Assembly: GCF_034661175.1 (NCBI RefSeq)
Contig: NZ_CP141058.1
Span: forward strand, 186,001-250,000
Origin: Nocardioides renjunii
Lineage (GTDB): Bacteria > Actinomycetota > Actinomycetes > Propionibacteriales > Nocardioidaceae
Reading direction: 5' to 3'
Length of the DNA: 64,000 bases
Shown here: piece after piece, positions 26,113 to 34,720 of the stretch
Position numbering within the stretch: the first letter of the stretch is position 1
Layout of the letters: the number at the start of each line of letters is the position of its first letter
Notes under the pieces: generated by a model
Seen by the model: only the letters and a program-made list of their open reading frames with translations
Database searches by the model: none
What the model was told of the DNA's origin: nothing
Program-made: the position numbers and the translations under genes

Positions 26113-27258
26113 TCACAGCCCCAGGTCGCGCCCGATCAGCATCTTCATGATCTCGTTGGACCCGGCCCAGATCTTGGTGACGCGGGCGTCGCGCCAGGCG
26201 CGGGCCACGCGGTACTCGTTCATGTAGCCGTAGCCGCCGTGCACCTGCACGCAGTGGTCGAGGACGTCGTTCTGGACCTGGGAGGTCCACCACTTCGCCT
26301 TCGCCGCGTCGACGGGGGTGAGCTCCTTCCTCGTGTGCGCGACGACGCACTGGTCGACGAAGGCCTGGGTCACGTCGACGCGGGTGACGAGGTCGGCGAG
26401 CAGGAACTGGGTGTTCTGGAAGGCGCCGATCGGCTGGCCGAAGGCCTGGCGGTCCTTGGCGTACTGGACTGTCTCCTCGAGGATCTGCTTGGCGTGGGCC
26501 AGGTTGGTGATGGCCGAGCCGAGGCGCTCCTGCGGCAGGAACTGCATCATCGAGATGAAGCCGGTGTCGAGCGGGCCGACCAGGTCGTCGTTGCTCACCC
26601 GCACGTTGTCGAACGCGAGCTCGGCGGTGTCGGACTCGTCCTGGCCCACCTTGTCGAGCACCCGGCCGACGCTGAAGCCGTCGAGGCTGGTGTCGACGGC
26701 GAAGAGCGAGATGCCCTTGGCCTTCTTCTCCGGGCTGGTGCGGGCCGCGACGAGCACGAGGTCGGCCGAGCCGCCGTTGGTGATGAAGGTCTTGGAGCCG
26801 TTGATGATCCAGTCGTCGCCGTCGCGGACCGCCGTCGTGCGGAGGTTGGCGAGGTCGGAGCCGCCGCCCGGCTCCGTCATCCCGATCGCCGTGACCAGCT
26901 CGCCGGTCGCGGCGGCCGGCAGCCAGCGCGCCTTCTGGGCGTCGTCGGTCAGGTGCACGAGGTAGGGCACGGTGATGTCGGCGTGGATGCCGAGGCAGCT
27001 CGGCAGGGTCATGTTGACCTTCGCCAGCTCCTCGGTGAGCACGGCGTTGAAGCGGTAGTCGCCGGCCTCGGAGCCGCCGTACTCCTCGGGGATCTCGAGG
27101 CCGAGGAAGCCCTGCTTGCCGGCGGAGAGCCAGAAGTCGCGGTCGAGCCCGTGGCCCTCGGCGTACGTCTCGAGGTGCGGGACCACCTCGCGGTCCAGGA
27201 ACTGCTTGACCGAGGCGCGGAAGGCCTCGTGGTCCTCGTCGTAGATGTCACGCTTCAT
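26113..27258 (-). CDS. Acyl-CoA dehydrogenase (long-chain-like)
   Basis: 381 residues with the full acyl-CoA dehydrogenase fold: AIGMTEPGGGSDLANLRT (FAD/substrate loop) and WAGSNEIMKMLIGR near the C-terminus. The usual catalytic Glu of the YEGT-type motif is absent (Ala here). As in long-chain enzymes, the base is probably the Glu in LPQER (Glu244). It catalyses alpha,beta-dehydrogenation of an acyl-CoA, passing electrons to ETF. A -10 box TAACAT ends 7 nt before the ATG, so the mRNA is probably leaderless. Confidence 0.95.
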   Translation of the reverse strand: MKRDIYDEDHEAFRASVKQFLDREVVPHLETYAEGHGLDRDFWLSAGKQGFLGLEIPEEYGGSEAGDYRFNAVLTEELAKVNMTLPSCLGIHADITVPYLVHLTDDAQKARWLPAAATGELVTAIGMTEPGGGSDLANLRTTAVRDGDDWIINGSKTFITNGGSADLVLVAARTSPEKKAKGISLFAVDTSLDGFSVGRVLDKVGQDESDTAELAFDNVRVSNDDLVGPLDTGFISMMQFLPQERLGSAITNLAHAKQILEETVQYAKDRQAFGQPIGAFQNTQFLLADLVTRVDVTQAFVDQCVVAHTRKELTPVDAAKAKWWTSQVQNDVLDHCVQVHGGYGYMNEYRVARAWRDARVTKIWAGSNEIMKMLIGRDLGL

Positions 27259-27265
27259 GGCCGCT

Positions 27266-27271
27266 ATGTTA
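27266..27271 (-). promoter_or_regulatory. -10 box TAACAT, probable leaderless promoter of the acyl-CoA dehydrogenase gene
   Basis: TAACAT (on the minus strand) ends 7 nt before the ATG. It overlaps an inverted repeat, GTTACCCGCGGGTC (27268-27281) / GACCCGCGTAAC (27327-27338), that could be an operator shared with the divergent kinase gene. Confidence 0.55.
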
Positions 27272-27376
27272 CCCGCGGGTCACCTGGGCGACGAGTCATC
27301 CTGAAGATCGATCCCGCACGACCGGGGACCCGCGTAACGTCACCCCGGCTGACTCGTTGTCGGCGCGGGAGCATCG

Positions 27377-29152
27377 GTGAGCAATGACGGCGGGGCGTAC
27401 GTGCGCCCGCGAGGACAGGCGTGGGGCAACGAGGCCCAACGCGCGGTCCTGCATGCCATCGCCGAGGACGTCGCCCGGCGCTCGCGGCACCGGGTGGCGG
27501 CCATCGAGGTCCTCCGCTCGGACGGCAACCTCGAGTTCGTCGCGATCGCGGGCGACGACGACGCGCGGGACCAGCTGCTGGGACGTGCCGCGCCGCTGGC
27601 GCTGGACAAGATCATCGCGTTCGGCACGCACATCGGCGGCTGGGTCCACGTGCCGGAGGAGCGGGTCGACGAGGAGACCCGGGCCTGGATGGCGCAGTAC
27701 GGCCACACCCCCGACCTGCCCCCGTCCGACGTGCCGGACGGCTGGCGCGCCGAGGACCGGCTGGTGCGGCTGCTGCAGAACGAGGACGGCGACCTGCGGG
27801 CGACCCTCTACCTCGACGAGCCGCTCTCCGGGCTGCGTCCGACGGCCGAGGTGGTCGACGCCATCAACGCCGAGGTCGAGGTGATGTACGAGGCCGTCGT
27901 CAGCATCGTCGAGCGCGAGCTCTACGGCGAGCAGGTCCGCATGGTCACCCAGGCCCGCACCGCGATCCAGAGCATCCGGCCCGGCCTGGGGGTCGACGAC
28001 CTCCTGGCCGAGATGGCCGACGCCATGGTCGCCGTCATGGCGCTCGACAGCGTCGACGTCCTGCTGGCGGGCGCGGGCGCGCCGGAGCTCGAGCCGCACA
28101 CGGCGTCGCTGGAGGCCGACATGCGCGAGGTCTGGCTGCGGGGCGGTCACGTGGTGCTGGAGCCGGCGCTGGCGTGGGGCGTCGCCGACGACGCGATCCC
28201 GACGCCCGAGGTGATGCGGCGGCTCATGGAGCGGCGCGGGCTGGGCTCCTGGCTGCTGGTGCCCATCGGGATGGGGGAGGAGTACCTCGGGACGATGGGC
28301 CTGGGTCGCACGGTGGGCGGCGCCCGCTGGATCGACTCCGAGATCAACGCCGCCGCCGCGGTGGCCAGCGACCTCGCGCAGGTCGTCCTCGACGCCCGGC
28401 TGATGGAGCGCGAGCGCACGCTCAACGCCGAGCTGCGCGCCATCAGCGACTACCGCCGCGACATGGTCAACACCCTGGCGCACGAGCTCCGCAACCCCGT
28501 CAGCGTGCTGTGGACCCACATCGAGATGCTCGGCCAGCTGGGCATGGTCTTCGGCCCGATGCGTGAGTCGATGGCGGCGATGGACCGCGCCACCCGCCGG
28601 ATCGAGGACATGATCGAGGACCTCCTGGCGCTCGCGGCGGCCAGCGACCCGACGCGTGCGACCGAGCCGGTCCCGGTGGACTTCTCGGCCATGGTCGACG
28701 AGGTCTGCGACTTCATGGCGTCCACGGCCGAGCGGGCCGGGGTGGAGCTGCGCACGACCGTCGCCGACGGCCTGGTCGTGACGGGTGAGGAGAAGGGCCT
28801 GCACCGGCTGGTCACCAACCTGCTGTCCAACGCGGTGAAGTACACCGGACCCGGTGGCAGCGTGACGGTCACCCTGGCGCCCGACACCCAGCAGGGGCGC
28901 GACGTCGTCCGGCTCACCTGCTCGGACACGGGCATCGGCATCGACGCCGCCGAGCTCGCGCACGTGTTCACGCCCTTCTTCCGCTCGGCGAGCCCCGACG
29001 CGCGCCGGCGTCCGGGCACCGGTCTGGGCCTGGCGATCACCGAGCGGGTGGCCGACCGCCACGACGGCACGGTCGAGGTCGAGTCCGTGCTCGGCGCCGG
29101 CACGACGTTCACCGTGACGCTGCCGCTCGCGGGACCCGTCGGCGTACGTTGA
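27377..29152 (+). CDS. Soluble sensor histidine kinase, paralog 1
   Basis: 591 residues, no membrane helix. An uncharacterised N-terminal module (HAIAEDVARRSRHRVAAIEV, ~25-44, to LYLDEPL ~150) precedes a GAF-like region (~200-340), an H-box MVNTLAHELRNPVS with His369, the N-box NLLSNAVKYT (Asn485) and G boxes DTGIGI and GTGLGLAI. It phosphorylates itself in the cytoplasm; no response regulator is encoded nearby. It starts at a GTG with GGGAG 5-6 nt upstream. It closely resembles the kinase at 30192-31940 throughout, so the two arose by duplication. Confidence 0.92.
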   Translation: MSNDGGAYVRPRGQAWGNEAQRAVLHAIAEDVARRSRHRVAAIEVLRSDGNLEFVAIAGDDDARDQLLGRAAPLALDKIIAFGTHIGGWVHVPEERVDEETRAWMAQYGHTPDLPPSDVPDGWRAEDRLVRLLQNEDGDLRATLYLDEPLSGLRPTAEVVDAINAEVEVMYEAVVSIVERELYGEQVRMVTQARTAIQSIRPGLGVDDLLAEMADAMVAVMALDSVDVLLAGAGAPELEPHTASLEADMREVWLRGGHVVLEPALAWGVADDAIPTPEVMRRLMERRGLGSWLLVPIGMGEEYLGTMGLGRTVGGARWIDSEINAAAAVASDLAQVVLDARLMERERTLNAELRAISDYRRDMVNTLAHELRNPVSVLWTHIEMLGQLGMVFGPMRESMAAMDRATRRIEDMIEDLLALAAASDPTRATEPVPVDFSAMVDEVCDFMASTAERAGVELRTTVADGLVVTGEEKGLHRLVTNLLSNAVKYTGPGGSVTVTLAPDTQQGRDVVRLTCSDTGIGIDAAELAHVFTPFFRSASPDARRRPGTGLGLAITERVADRHDGTVEVESVLGAGTTFTVTLPLAGPVGVR

Positions 29153-29156
29153 GCGG

Positions 29157-30014
29157 GTGCTCCCCGATGCCCTCGTCGCCGCGCTGGTCCAGGCCGTGCT
29201 CGCGGTCACCGCGCTGCCCGTGGCCCCGGTCGAGCCGGCGGCCGCCCCAGTCGCGGTCCAGCGCAGCACCGACGGGACCCAGCCCGCACCGGCCACCGGC
29301 CCCGGCAGCGTGCCGCCGGCGTGGCTCGGCACCCGCGTGCTGCCCGAGGACCCGGCGACCGGCTACGGCGAGGTCCGTCCGACCCCGCCGGTGATGCGCG
29401 AGCGCCGCTGGACGCTGCCCGACGACGTCCGCATGCTGCCGGGCTCGGGGTTCGCGAGCAGGGTGGTCTCGCCGGCGCCGGCCCACGTCGTCCGGCGCTC
29501 GACGTGGAAGCCGGGGTGCCCCGTGGCGGCGAGCGACCTGGCCTGGCTGCGGCTGGCGTTCTGGGGCTTCGACGGCCGCCGGCACACCGGCGAGCTGCTG
29601 GTGCACGCCTCGGTGGCCGCCGACGTCGTGCAGGTCTTCCGCGCGCTCTACCGCGTGCGCTTCCCGCAGGAGCAGGTCGGCATCCTCCGGTCCTACGACC
29701 CCGACGCCCCGAGCACCGGCGACGGCAACGGCACGGGCGCGTTCGTCTGCCGGCCCTCGACCGGGGCGACGTACTTCTCCCAGCACGCCTACGGCCTCGC
29801 GCTCGACCTCAACTCCTTCCAGAACCCCTACGCCAAGGGCGAGGTCGTGCTGCCCGAGCTCGCCTCCTCCTACCTCGACCGCCGCCGGGTGCGGTCGGGG
29901 ATGGTCACCGCCGACGGCCCGGTGGTGCGCGCCTTCGCGCGGATCGGGTGGGGGTGGGGCGGCGCGTGGCGCTGGTCGAAGGACTACATGCACTTCAGCC
30001 AGAACGGCCGCTAG
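29157..30014 (+). CDS. Secreted VanY-like (M15 family) peptidase
   Basis: 285 residues. A hydrophobic N-terminus (about 1-30, Ala/Val/Pro-rich) looks like a signal peptide. The C-terminal M15 domain has SQHAYGLALDLNSFQNPY (the SxHxxGxAxD zinc motif) and GWGWGGAWRWSKDYMHFS (the final HF ligand). Such enzymes cleave D-Ala-D-Ala or related peptidoglycan stem peptides. The GTG begins 4 nt after the histidine-kinase stop, so the two genes are co-transcribed, and it lies between two paralogous kinases. Confidence 0.88.
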   Translation: MLPDALVAALVQAVLAVTALPVAPVEPAAAPVAVQRSTDGTQPAPATGPGSVPPAWLGTRVLPEDPATGYGEVRPTPPVMRERRWTLPDDVRMLPGSGFASRVVSPAPAHVVRRSTWKPGCPVAASDLAWLRLAFWGFDGRRHTGELLVHASVAADVVQVFRALYRVRFPQEQVGILRSYDPDAPSTGDGNGTGAFVCRPSTGATYFSQHAYGLALDLNSFQNPYAKGEVVLPELASSYLDRRRVRSGMVTADGPVVRAFARIGWGWGGAWRWSKDYMHFSQNGR

Positions 30015-30191
30015 GGCACCTCTGCCGGCTCCCGGTGGCGTCGGGGCGACCGCTCGCCCACCGCGGCGACGGTGCTGCGAAGGTCAAGACCTGTCGAAAG
30101 CGCCCCGGGACGCTTCGGGCCGCCCCTACCATCGCAGTGGCGGGCCGAGGGGGACGTCCGCCGGTCGACACGCCCGGGAGGGGGGTGCACC

Positions 30192-31940
30192 ATGCGAGAC
30201 CTGAGCTGGGGCGGACCCCGGGCGCGCGCACTGCTGCACGACATCGCGGCGGACGCCGCGGCGCGGGCCGGGTTCAGGGTCGCCGCCATCGAGGTCGTGC
30301 GCCCGCAGGGCCTGCTCGAGTTCGTCGCGATCACCGGCGAGCCCGAGGGCTCGCGCCAGCTGCTCGGCACCGGCTCGCGCCTCGAGGACATGGTCGCCGC
30401 CATCGGTGGCGGCGAGGCCTTCGGCTCCGTCACCTTCGTCGCGGAGGAGTCCTACGCGCCCGGGCTCGAGGAGCGCCTGCGGGACGGCTCCTGGATCCCG
30501 GACATCCCCCGCACCGACGACGACGGCGACTGGCAGCCGCTCGACATGCTCGTCGCCGAGGTCCGCGACGAGCGCGGCAGCCTGCGCGCGCTGTTCTACC
30601 TCGACGAGCCGTTCGGTCTCAAGCGCCCCTCCCGCGCCGAGCTCGAGGCCTTGTCGCCGTCCCTGTCGCTCACCCTCAGCACGGTCGTGACCGTGATCGA
30701 GCGCGAGGAGTTCGCCCACCTCGTGCGCAGCATCCGCGCGGCCCGCCGGGTCGTGCAGTCCAGCCCCGCGCGCCACGACGTCAACCACCTGCTGCGCGAG
30801 GCGCGCGAGACGCTCCTCGACGCGCTGGCCGTCGACGAGCTGGAGATCCACGTCTTCCTCGACGAGGAGGTGGACCAACCCGACAGCCTCGGCCTCGAGA
30901 TCGACGGCAACGTGTGCCGGGCGCTGCACCAGGCGGCGGCCCGGGCGTGGACCGAGCAGCGGGTGGTGATCATCGAGCCGGGCCAGGTGTGGGGCGACAC
31001 CGCCCTTGCCGCCGAGCACGCCGACTGGTTCACCGAGCCGCTGCTGCAGCTCGGCTACGAGGCGCTCGTCATCGCGCCGATGGGTGTCGACGACGACGTC
31101 CTGGGCATGCTGCTGTGCGCGCGGCGCACCGGCTCCCGGCGCTGGACCGACGGGGAGGGGCTCGCGGCGCTCGAGCTCGGGCACGACCTCGGCCGCGCCG
31201 TCGCCAACGCCCACGCCACCCAGCGCGAGCGGCGCCTGCTCGAGGAGCTGCGCGAGCTCGAGGCGGCCCGCCACTGGTTCCTGCGCGAGCTGACCCACGA
31301 GATCAACAACCCGATGACCGTCATCGCGGCCAACGCCGAGTTCCTCGCCACCAACCCGGCCGCCGACGACCGCGACGTACGCCGTGCGCAGGCGATCCTG
31401 CGGGGCACCGAGCGCCTCGGCGACCTGCTCCAGGGGCTCTCGATGCTGTCGCGGGTGAGCGACCCGCACCGCCCGCCGACGATGGAGCGCTTCGACCTCG
31501 TCGGCGTCGTCGAGGAGACCATCTCGTCGATGGCGGCCGTCGCCGAGAAGGCCGGCATCACCCTCCACGTCGTCGGCGACACCACGGGAGCCTTCGTGCT
31601 CGGCGACGTGCGCGAGATCGCCGGCGCGGTCACGAACCTCGTCGACAACGCGGTGAAGTACTCCGACCCCGACCACGAGATCTGGCTGGGGGTCGAGCGT
31701 CGGGAGGACGGCGGCCTCACGTTCAGCTGCCGCGACGAGGGGATCGGTATCTCCGAGGCCGACCAGGCCAACCTCTTCGCCCCGCTCTTCCGCTCGACCA
31801 ACGACCAGGCGCTCCTCCGCCCCGGCACCGGGCTCGGCCTCGGCATCGTGCGCGAGATCATGCAGCGCCACGGCGGCTCGGTGGAGATCAGCTCGGCGCT
31901 GGGCCACGGCACGACCGTGCGCCTGCACTTCCGGCCCTAG
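30192..31940 (+). CDS. Soluble sensor histidine kinase, paralog 2
   Basis: 582 residues with the same layout as the kinase at 27377-29152. The N-terminal module is HDIAADAAARAGFRVAAIEV (residues 16-35) to FYLDEPF (~140), then a GAF-like part, H-box LRELTHEINNPMTV with His369, N-box NLVDNAVKY (Asn486), and G boxes DEGIGI and GTGLGLGI. No membrane helix and no nearby response regulator. The ATG at 30192 follows GGGAGGGGGG; a -10-like TACCAT lies at 30127-30132. The TAG stop overlaps the convergent sirtuin stop within a shared CTAG. Confidence 0.92.
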   Translation: MRDLSWGGPRARALLHDIAADAAARAGFRVAAIEVVRPQGLLEFVAITGEPEGSRQLLGTGSRLEDMVAAIGGGEAFGSVTFVAEESYAPGLEERLRDGSWIPDIPRTDDDGDWQPLDMLVAEVRDERGSLRALFYLDEPFGLKRPSRAELEALSPSLSLTLSTVVTVIEREEFAHLVRSIRAARRVVQSSPARHDVNHLLREARETLLDALAVDELEIHVFLDEEVDQPDSLGLEIDGNVCRALHQAAARAWTEQRVVIIEPGQVWGDTALAAEHADWFTEPLLQLGYEALVIAPMGVDDDVLGMLLCARRTGSRRWTDGEGLAALELGHDLGRAVANAHATQRERRLLEELRELEAARHWFLRELTHEINNPMTVIAANAEFLATNPAADDRDVRRAQAILRGTERLGDLLQGLSMLSRVSDPHRPPTMERFDLVGVVEETISSMAAVAEKAGITLHVVGDTTGAFVLGDVREIAGAVTNLVDNAVKYSDPDHEIWLGVERREDGGLTFSCRDEGIGISEADQANLFAPLFRSTNDQALLRPGTGLGLGIVREIMQRHGGSVEISSALGHGTTVRLHFRP

Positions 31941-32662
31941 CGCGGCCCCCGAGCCCGGCCCCGGCCCGACGACCCGGTGAGCACCTCGCCGACCCAGGCC
32001 GGCACCAGCCGCGTCGCGGGACCGGTGCGCGACTCCGCGAAATCGGTCGCGCCCGCACTCGGCTCGAGGTTGAGCTCGAGGGTCGCGCCGCGGGCCCAGT
32101 GCACGAACGCGGCCGCCGGGTAGACCAGGCCCGAGGTGCCGATCGAGACGAAGAGGTCACAGTGCTCCAGCGCCTCCTCGACGACGTCCATGCCGTAGGG
32201 GAGCTCGCCGAACCACACGATGTCGGGGCGCAGCGTCGCCGCGCCGCACGCCGGGCACGGAGGCCGGTCGGCCAGCGGGCCCGACCAGTCGTGCCGCTCG
32301 TCGCAGGTCGTGCACCACGCCGAGCGCAGCCGCCCGTGGACGTGGTGGACCCGTCGCGAGCCGGCCCGCTCGTGGAGGTCGTCGACGTTCTGGGTGACGA
32401 CCAGCAGGTCGTCCCCGAGCTCCGCCTCGAGCCGCGCGAGGGCCCGGTGGGCGGCGTTGGGCTCGACCCGGGAGAGCGCCGCCCGCCGCTCGTCGTAGAA
32501 GCGCTGCACGAGGTCCGGGTCGTCGGCGTACGCCTCGGGGGTCGCCACCTGCATGGGGTCGTGGCCCTCCCACAGCCCGTTGGCATCACGGAACGTCGGC
32601 AGCCCGCTCTCGGCGGAGATCCCGGCTCCGGTGAGGACGACGATGCGCGTGTGGCGAGCCAT
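31937..32662 (-). CDS. NAD-dependent protein deacylase (sirtuin)
   Basis: 241 residues: NAD-binding GAGISAESGLPTFRD (12-26), TQNVD (90-94), catalytic His109 in HVHG, and zinc cysteines CTTC and CPAC. Tyr56-x-x-Arg59 in YDERR matches the Tyr/Arg pair that class III sirtuins use to bind acidic acyl groups, so it may prefer succinyl-lysine over acetyl-lysine. It uses NAD and releases nicotinamide and O-acyl-ADP-ribose. An NrtR-type ADP-ribose-responsive regulator is encoded 3 kb away, which may or may not be related. Confidence 0.93.
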   Translation of the reverse strand: MARHTRIVVLTGAGISAESGLPTFRDANGLWEGHDPMQVATPEAYADDPDLVQRFYDERRAALSRVEPNAAHRALARLEAELGDDLLVVTQNVDDLHERAGSRRVHHVHGRLRSAWCTTCDERHDWSGPLADRPPCPACGAATLRPDIVWFGELPYGMDVVEEALEHCDLFVSIGTSGLVYPAAAFVHWARGATLELNLEPSAGATDFAESRTGPATRLVPAWVGEVLTGSSGRGRARGPR

Positions 32663-32741
32663 GCCCCAGTCCTACCAGCCGTTCACCCTCAGGGGTGCCG
32701 CCGCGTGGAGCGCGCCTCCGCACTCCGGTAGACAGACCGCC

Positions 32742-33545
32742 ATGACGGACTTGGGAGGGACGTCGGACGCTGTCGCGTTCGAGGGAGAGTGGCACGGTCC
32801 GGTGGTGGCGACGTCGGTGCACGCCGGCCACGGGCTGAGGCAAGAGATCGCCGAGGCGATGGTGCTCGAGGAGTCCGAGCGGCTGCGCGAGGAGGACCCG
32901 TACACCGACCGCATCGCGGCCGTCGTCCCCGACCGGGTGGTGACGTCGCGGTCCCGCTTCGAGGCCGACCTCAACCGGCCGCGCCGCGAGGCGGTCTACC
33001 GCAAGCCCGACGACTGCTGGGGGCTCGAGGTGTGGCGCGACGGCGTGCTCTCCGACGAGCTCTTCGAGGGCAGCCTGGCGACCTACGACGCCTTCTACGA
33101 CGCCCTCGCGCCGCGCCTCGACGCTCTGGCCGAGCGCGGCCCGTTCGTGCTGCTCGACGTGCACTCCTACAACCACCGCCGCGACGGGGCCGACGGCCCG
33201 CCGGCCCCGGCGGTCGACAACCCGGAGGTCAACGTCGGCACCGGCAGCCTCGACCACGACCTGTTCGGTCCGCTGGTCGAGCGCTTCACCGCCGACCTCC
33301 GTGACGCGTCGGTGGGCTGCGGTCCGCTCGACGCGCGCGAGAACGTCGCCTTCGAGGGCCGCAACCTCGCGTGGTGGGTGCACGACCGCTACCCGCGCGT
33401 GGGCTGCGTGCTGGCGCTCGAGTTCAAGAAGACGTTCATGGACGAGTGGTCGGGCGAGGTGGACGAGGATCGCCTCGAGGCCGTCCGGAAGGGCCTCGCC
33501 GCCGCCCTGCCCGGGCTCCACGACGAGCTGGAGAGGCTGAGGTGA
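32742..33545 (+). CDS. N-formylglutamate amidohydrolase-like protein
   Basis: 267 residues of the HutG/N-formylglutamate deformylase superfamily. TSVHAGHGLR (His27, His30), LLDVHSYNHRRDG (Asp139, His141, His145) and CVLALEFKK (Glu) supply the likely zinc ligands and catalytic residues. No histidine-utilisation genes are nearby, so the classical N-formylglutamate role is unlikely. It is the first gene of an overlapping trio with a HEXXXH/QEGLA protein and an ATP-grasp ligase. It probably hydrolyses an amide or N-acyl group on whatever that ligase makes. Confidence 0.85.
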   Translation: MTDLGGTSDAVAFEGEWHGPVVATSVHAGHGLRQEIAEAMVLEESERLREEDPYTDRIAAVVPDRVVTSRSRFEADLNRPRREAVYRKPDDCWGLEVWRDGVLSDELFEGSLATYDAFYDALAPRLDALAERGPFVLLDVHSYNHRRDGADGPPAPAVDNPEVNVGTGSLDHDLFGPLVERFTADLRDASVGCGPLDARENVAFEGRNLAWWVHDRYPRVGCVLALEFKKTFMDEWSGEVDEDRLEAVRKGLAAALPGLHDELERLR

Positions 33546-34720
33546 GCGACGAGGATGAGCATCCGTCGCTGAGCGCCGCCGACCTCGCCGTCGACCACCG
33601 CCTCTCGCTGCTCGCCCAGAGCTTCCGCTTCCTCCTCGACGTGACGCCCGTCGACGCCGACGACCTGCGCGACGACTTCCTCGAGGGCCGGGACCGCGAC
33701 CCGGTCTTCACCTACCGCGAGCTCGAGACCGACCCGGCCGTGGTGCGTGCCGAGCTGGACGGGATCACCCCGGGCGAGGTGGAGGACCCGGTGCTCGCGC
33801 AGCTCCTGCGCGCCAAGCACCGGGAGATGGAGCTCCAGCTCGACATGCTGGAGGCGCGCGACACCGACGACTTCCTGCCGCTCAGCGTCGAGCTGTACGG
33901 CGCTGTGTCCCCCGCGCTGCGCACCCGGGCCGAGGCGCTGCTGACGGACATCACCCGCACCGAGCCGAGCGACGACCCGCTGGACGCCGACGAGTTCCTG
34001 GCGCTGGCCGAGGAGGAGATCGCCCGCTACCGCGCCGAGGACCCGGACCTCGACATGCACGCCGAGGTCCGCTCGGACGTCAACGGCGTGATGGTCTCCG
34101 GCGACGTGCTGCTCATCGGTCCGGAGACCACGGTGCAGCGGGCGCGGGCCCAGGCCCTGCTGCACCACGAGGTCGGCACGCACCTCGTGACGCAGGCCAA
34201 CGGCAGCCACCAGCCGGTCAAGGTCCTCGGCGTCGGGCTCGCCGGCTACGACGAGACGCAGGAGGGCCTGGCCGTCCTCGCCGAGATCGCGTGCGGCGGG
34301 CTGACGGCGTTCCGGCTGCGCCAGCTGGCCAGCCGCGTCGTGACCGTCCACCGGATGATCGGCGGGGCGAGCTTCGCCGAGGCGCACGAGGCGCTCGTCG
34401 CGGACGACTTCCCCGCCGGCAGTGCCTGGACCACGGTGATGCGGGTCTACCGCTCCGGCGGGATGACCAAGGACGCGATCTACCTCCGCGGCCTCGTCGA
34501 GCTGCTCGACCACCTCGGGTCGGGCGGCTCGCTCGACCGGCTGTGGCTCGGGAAGTTCTCGCTGCGCGACCTGCCCCTCATCGGCGACCTCGAGGACCGC
34601 GGGCTGCTCCGGCCGCCGCGCGTCCTGCCCCGATACCTGCACGACCCGGACGCCCACGCCCACCTCGCGCGGGCGGCCGGGACCGAAGACCTCAGCACAC
34701 TCCTGGAGGAGCACGCATGA
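33542..34720 (+). CDS. HEXXXH/QEGLA-motif carboxypeptidase-like protein (DUF1704 family)
   Basis: 392 residues. LLHHEVGTHLVTQANG contains HEVGTH (His209, Glu210, His214), a HEXXXH metallopeptidase motif, and DETQEGLAVLAE contains QEGLA (240-244), whose Glu is the probable third metal ligand. The eukaryotic relative MATCAP removes C-terminal tyrosine from tubulin; bacterial members are annotated only as QEGLA proteins. The GTG overlaps the stop of the amidohydrolase gene (GTGA), and its stop overlaps the ligase ATG (ATGA). I infer a peptidase or carboxypeptidase that removes residues added by the neighbouring ligase. Confidence 0.85.
   Translation: MSDEDEHPSLSAADLAVDHRLSLLAQSFRFLLDVTPVDADDLRDDFLEGRDRDPVFTYRELETDPAVVRAELDGITPGEVEDPVLAQLLRAKHREMELQLDMLEARDTDDFLPLSVELYGAVSPALRTRAEALLTDITRTEPSDDPLDADEFLALAEEEIARYRAEDPDLDMHAEVRSDVNGVMVSGDVLLIGPETTVQRARAQALLHHEVGTHLVTQANGSHQPVKVLGVGLAGYDETQEGLAVLAEIACGGLTAFRLRQLASRVVTVHRMIGGASFAEAHEALVADDFPAGSAWTTVMRVYRSGGMTKDAIYLRGLVELLDHLGSGGSLDRLWLGKFSLRDLPLIGDLEDRGLLRPPRVLPRYLHDPDAHAHLARAAGTEDLSTLLEEHA

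Noticed and set aside
29321..32731. A plus-strand open frame of more than 1100 codons across the kinase region
   Set aside because: It overlaps the peptidase, kinase 2 and sirtuin genes out of frame and encodes Arg/Pro/Ala-rich sequence without recognisable motifs.
32742..33545. N-formylglutamate amidohydrolase as part of histidine degradation (hutG)
   Set aside because: No hutU, hutI or hutH nearby, and it is translationally tied to an ATP-grasp ligase and a QEGLA protein instead.
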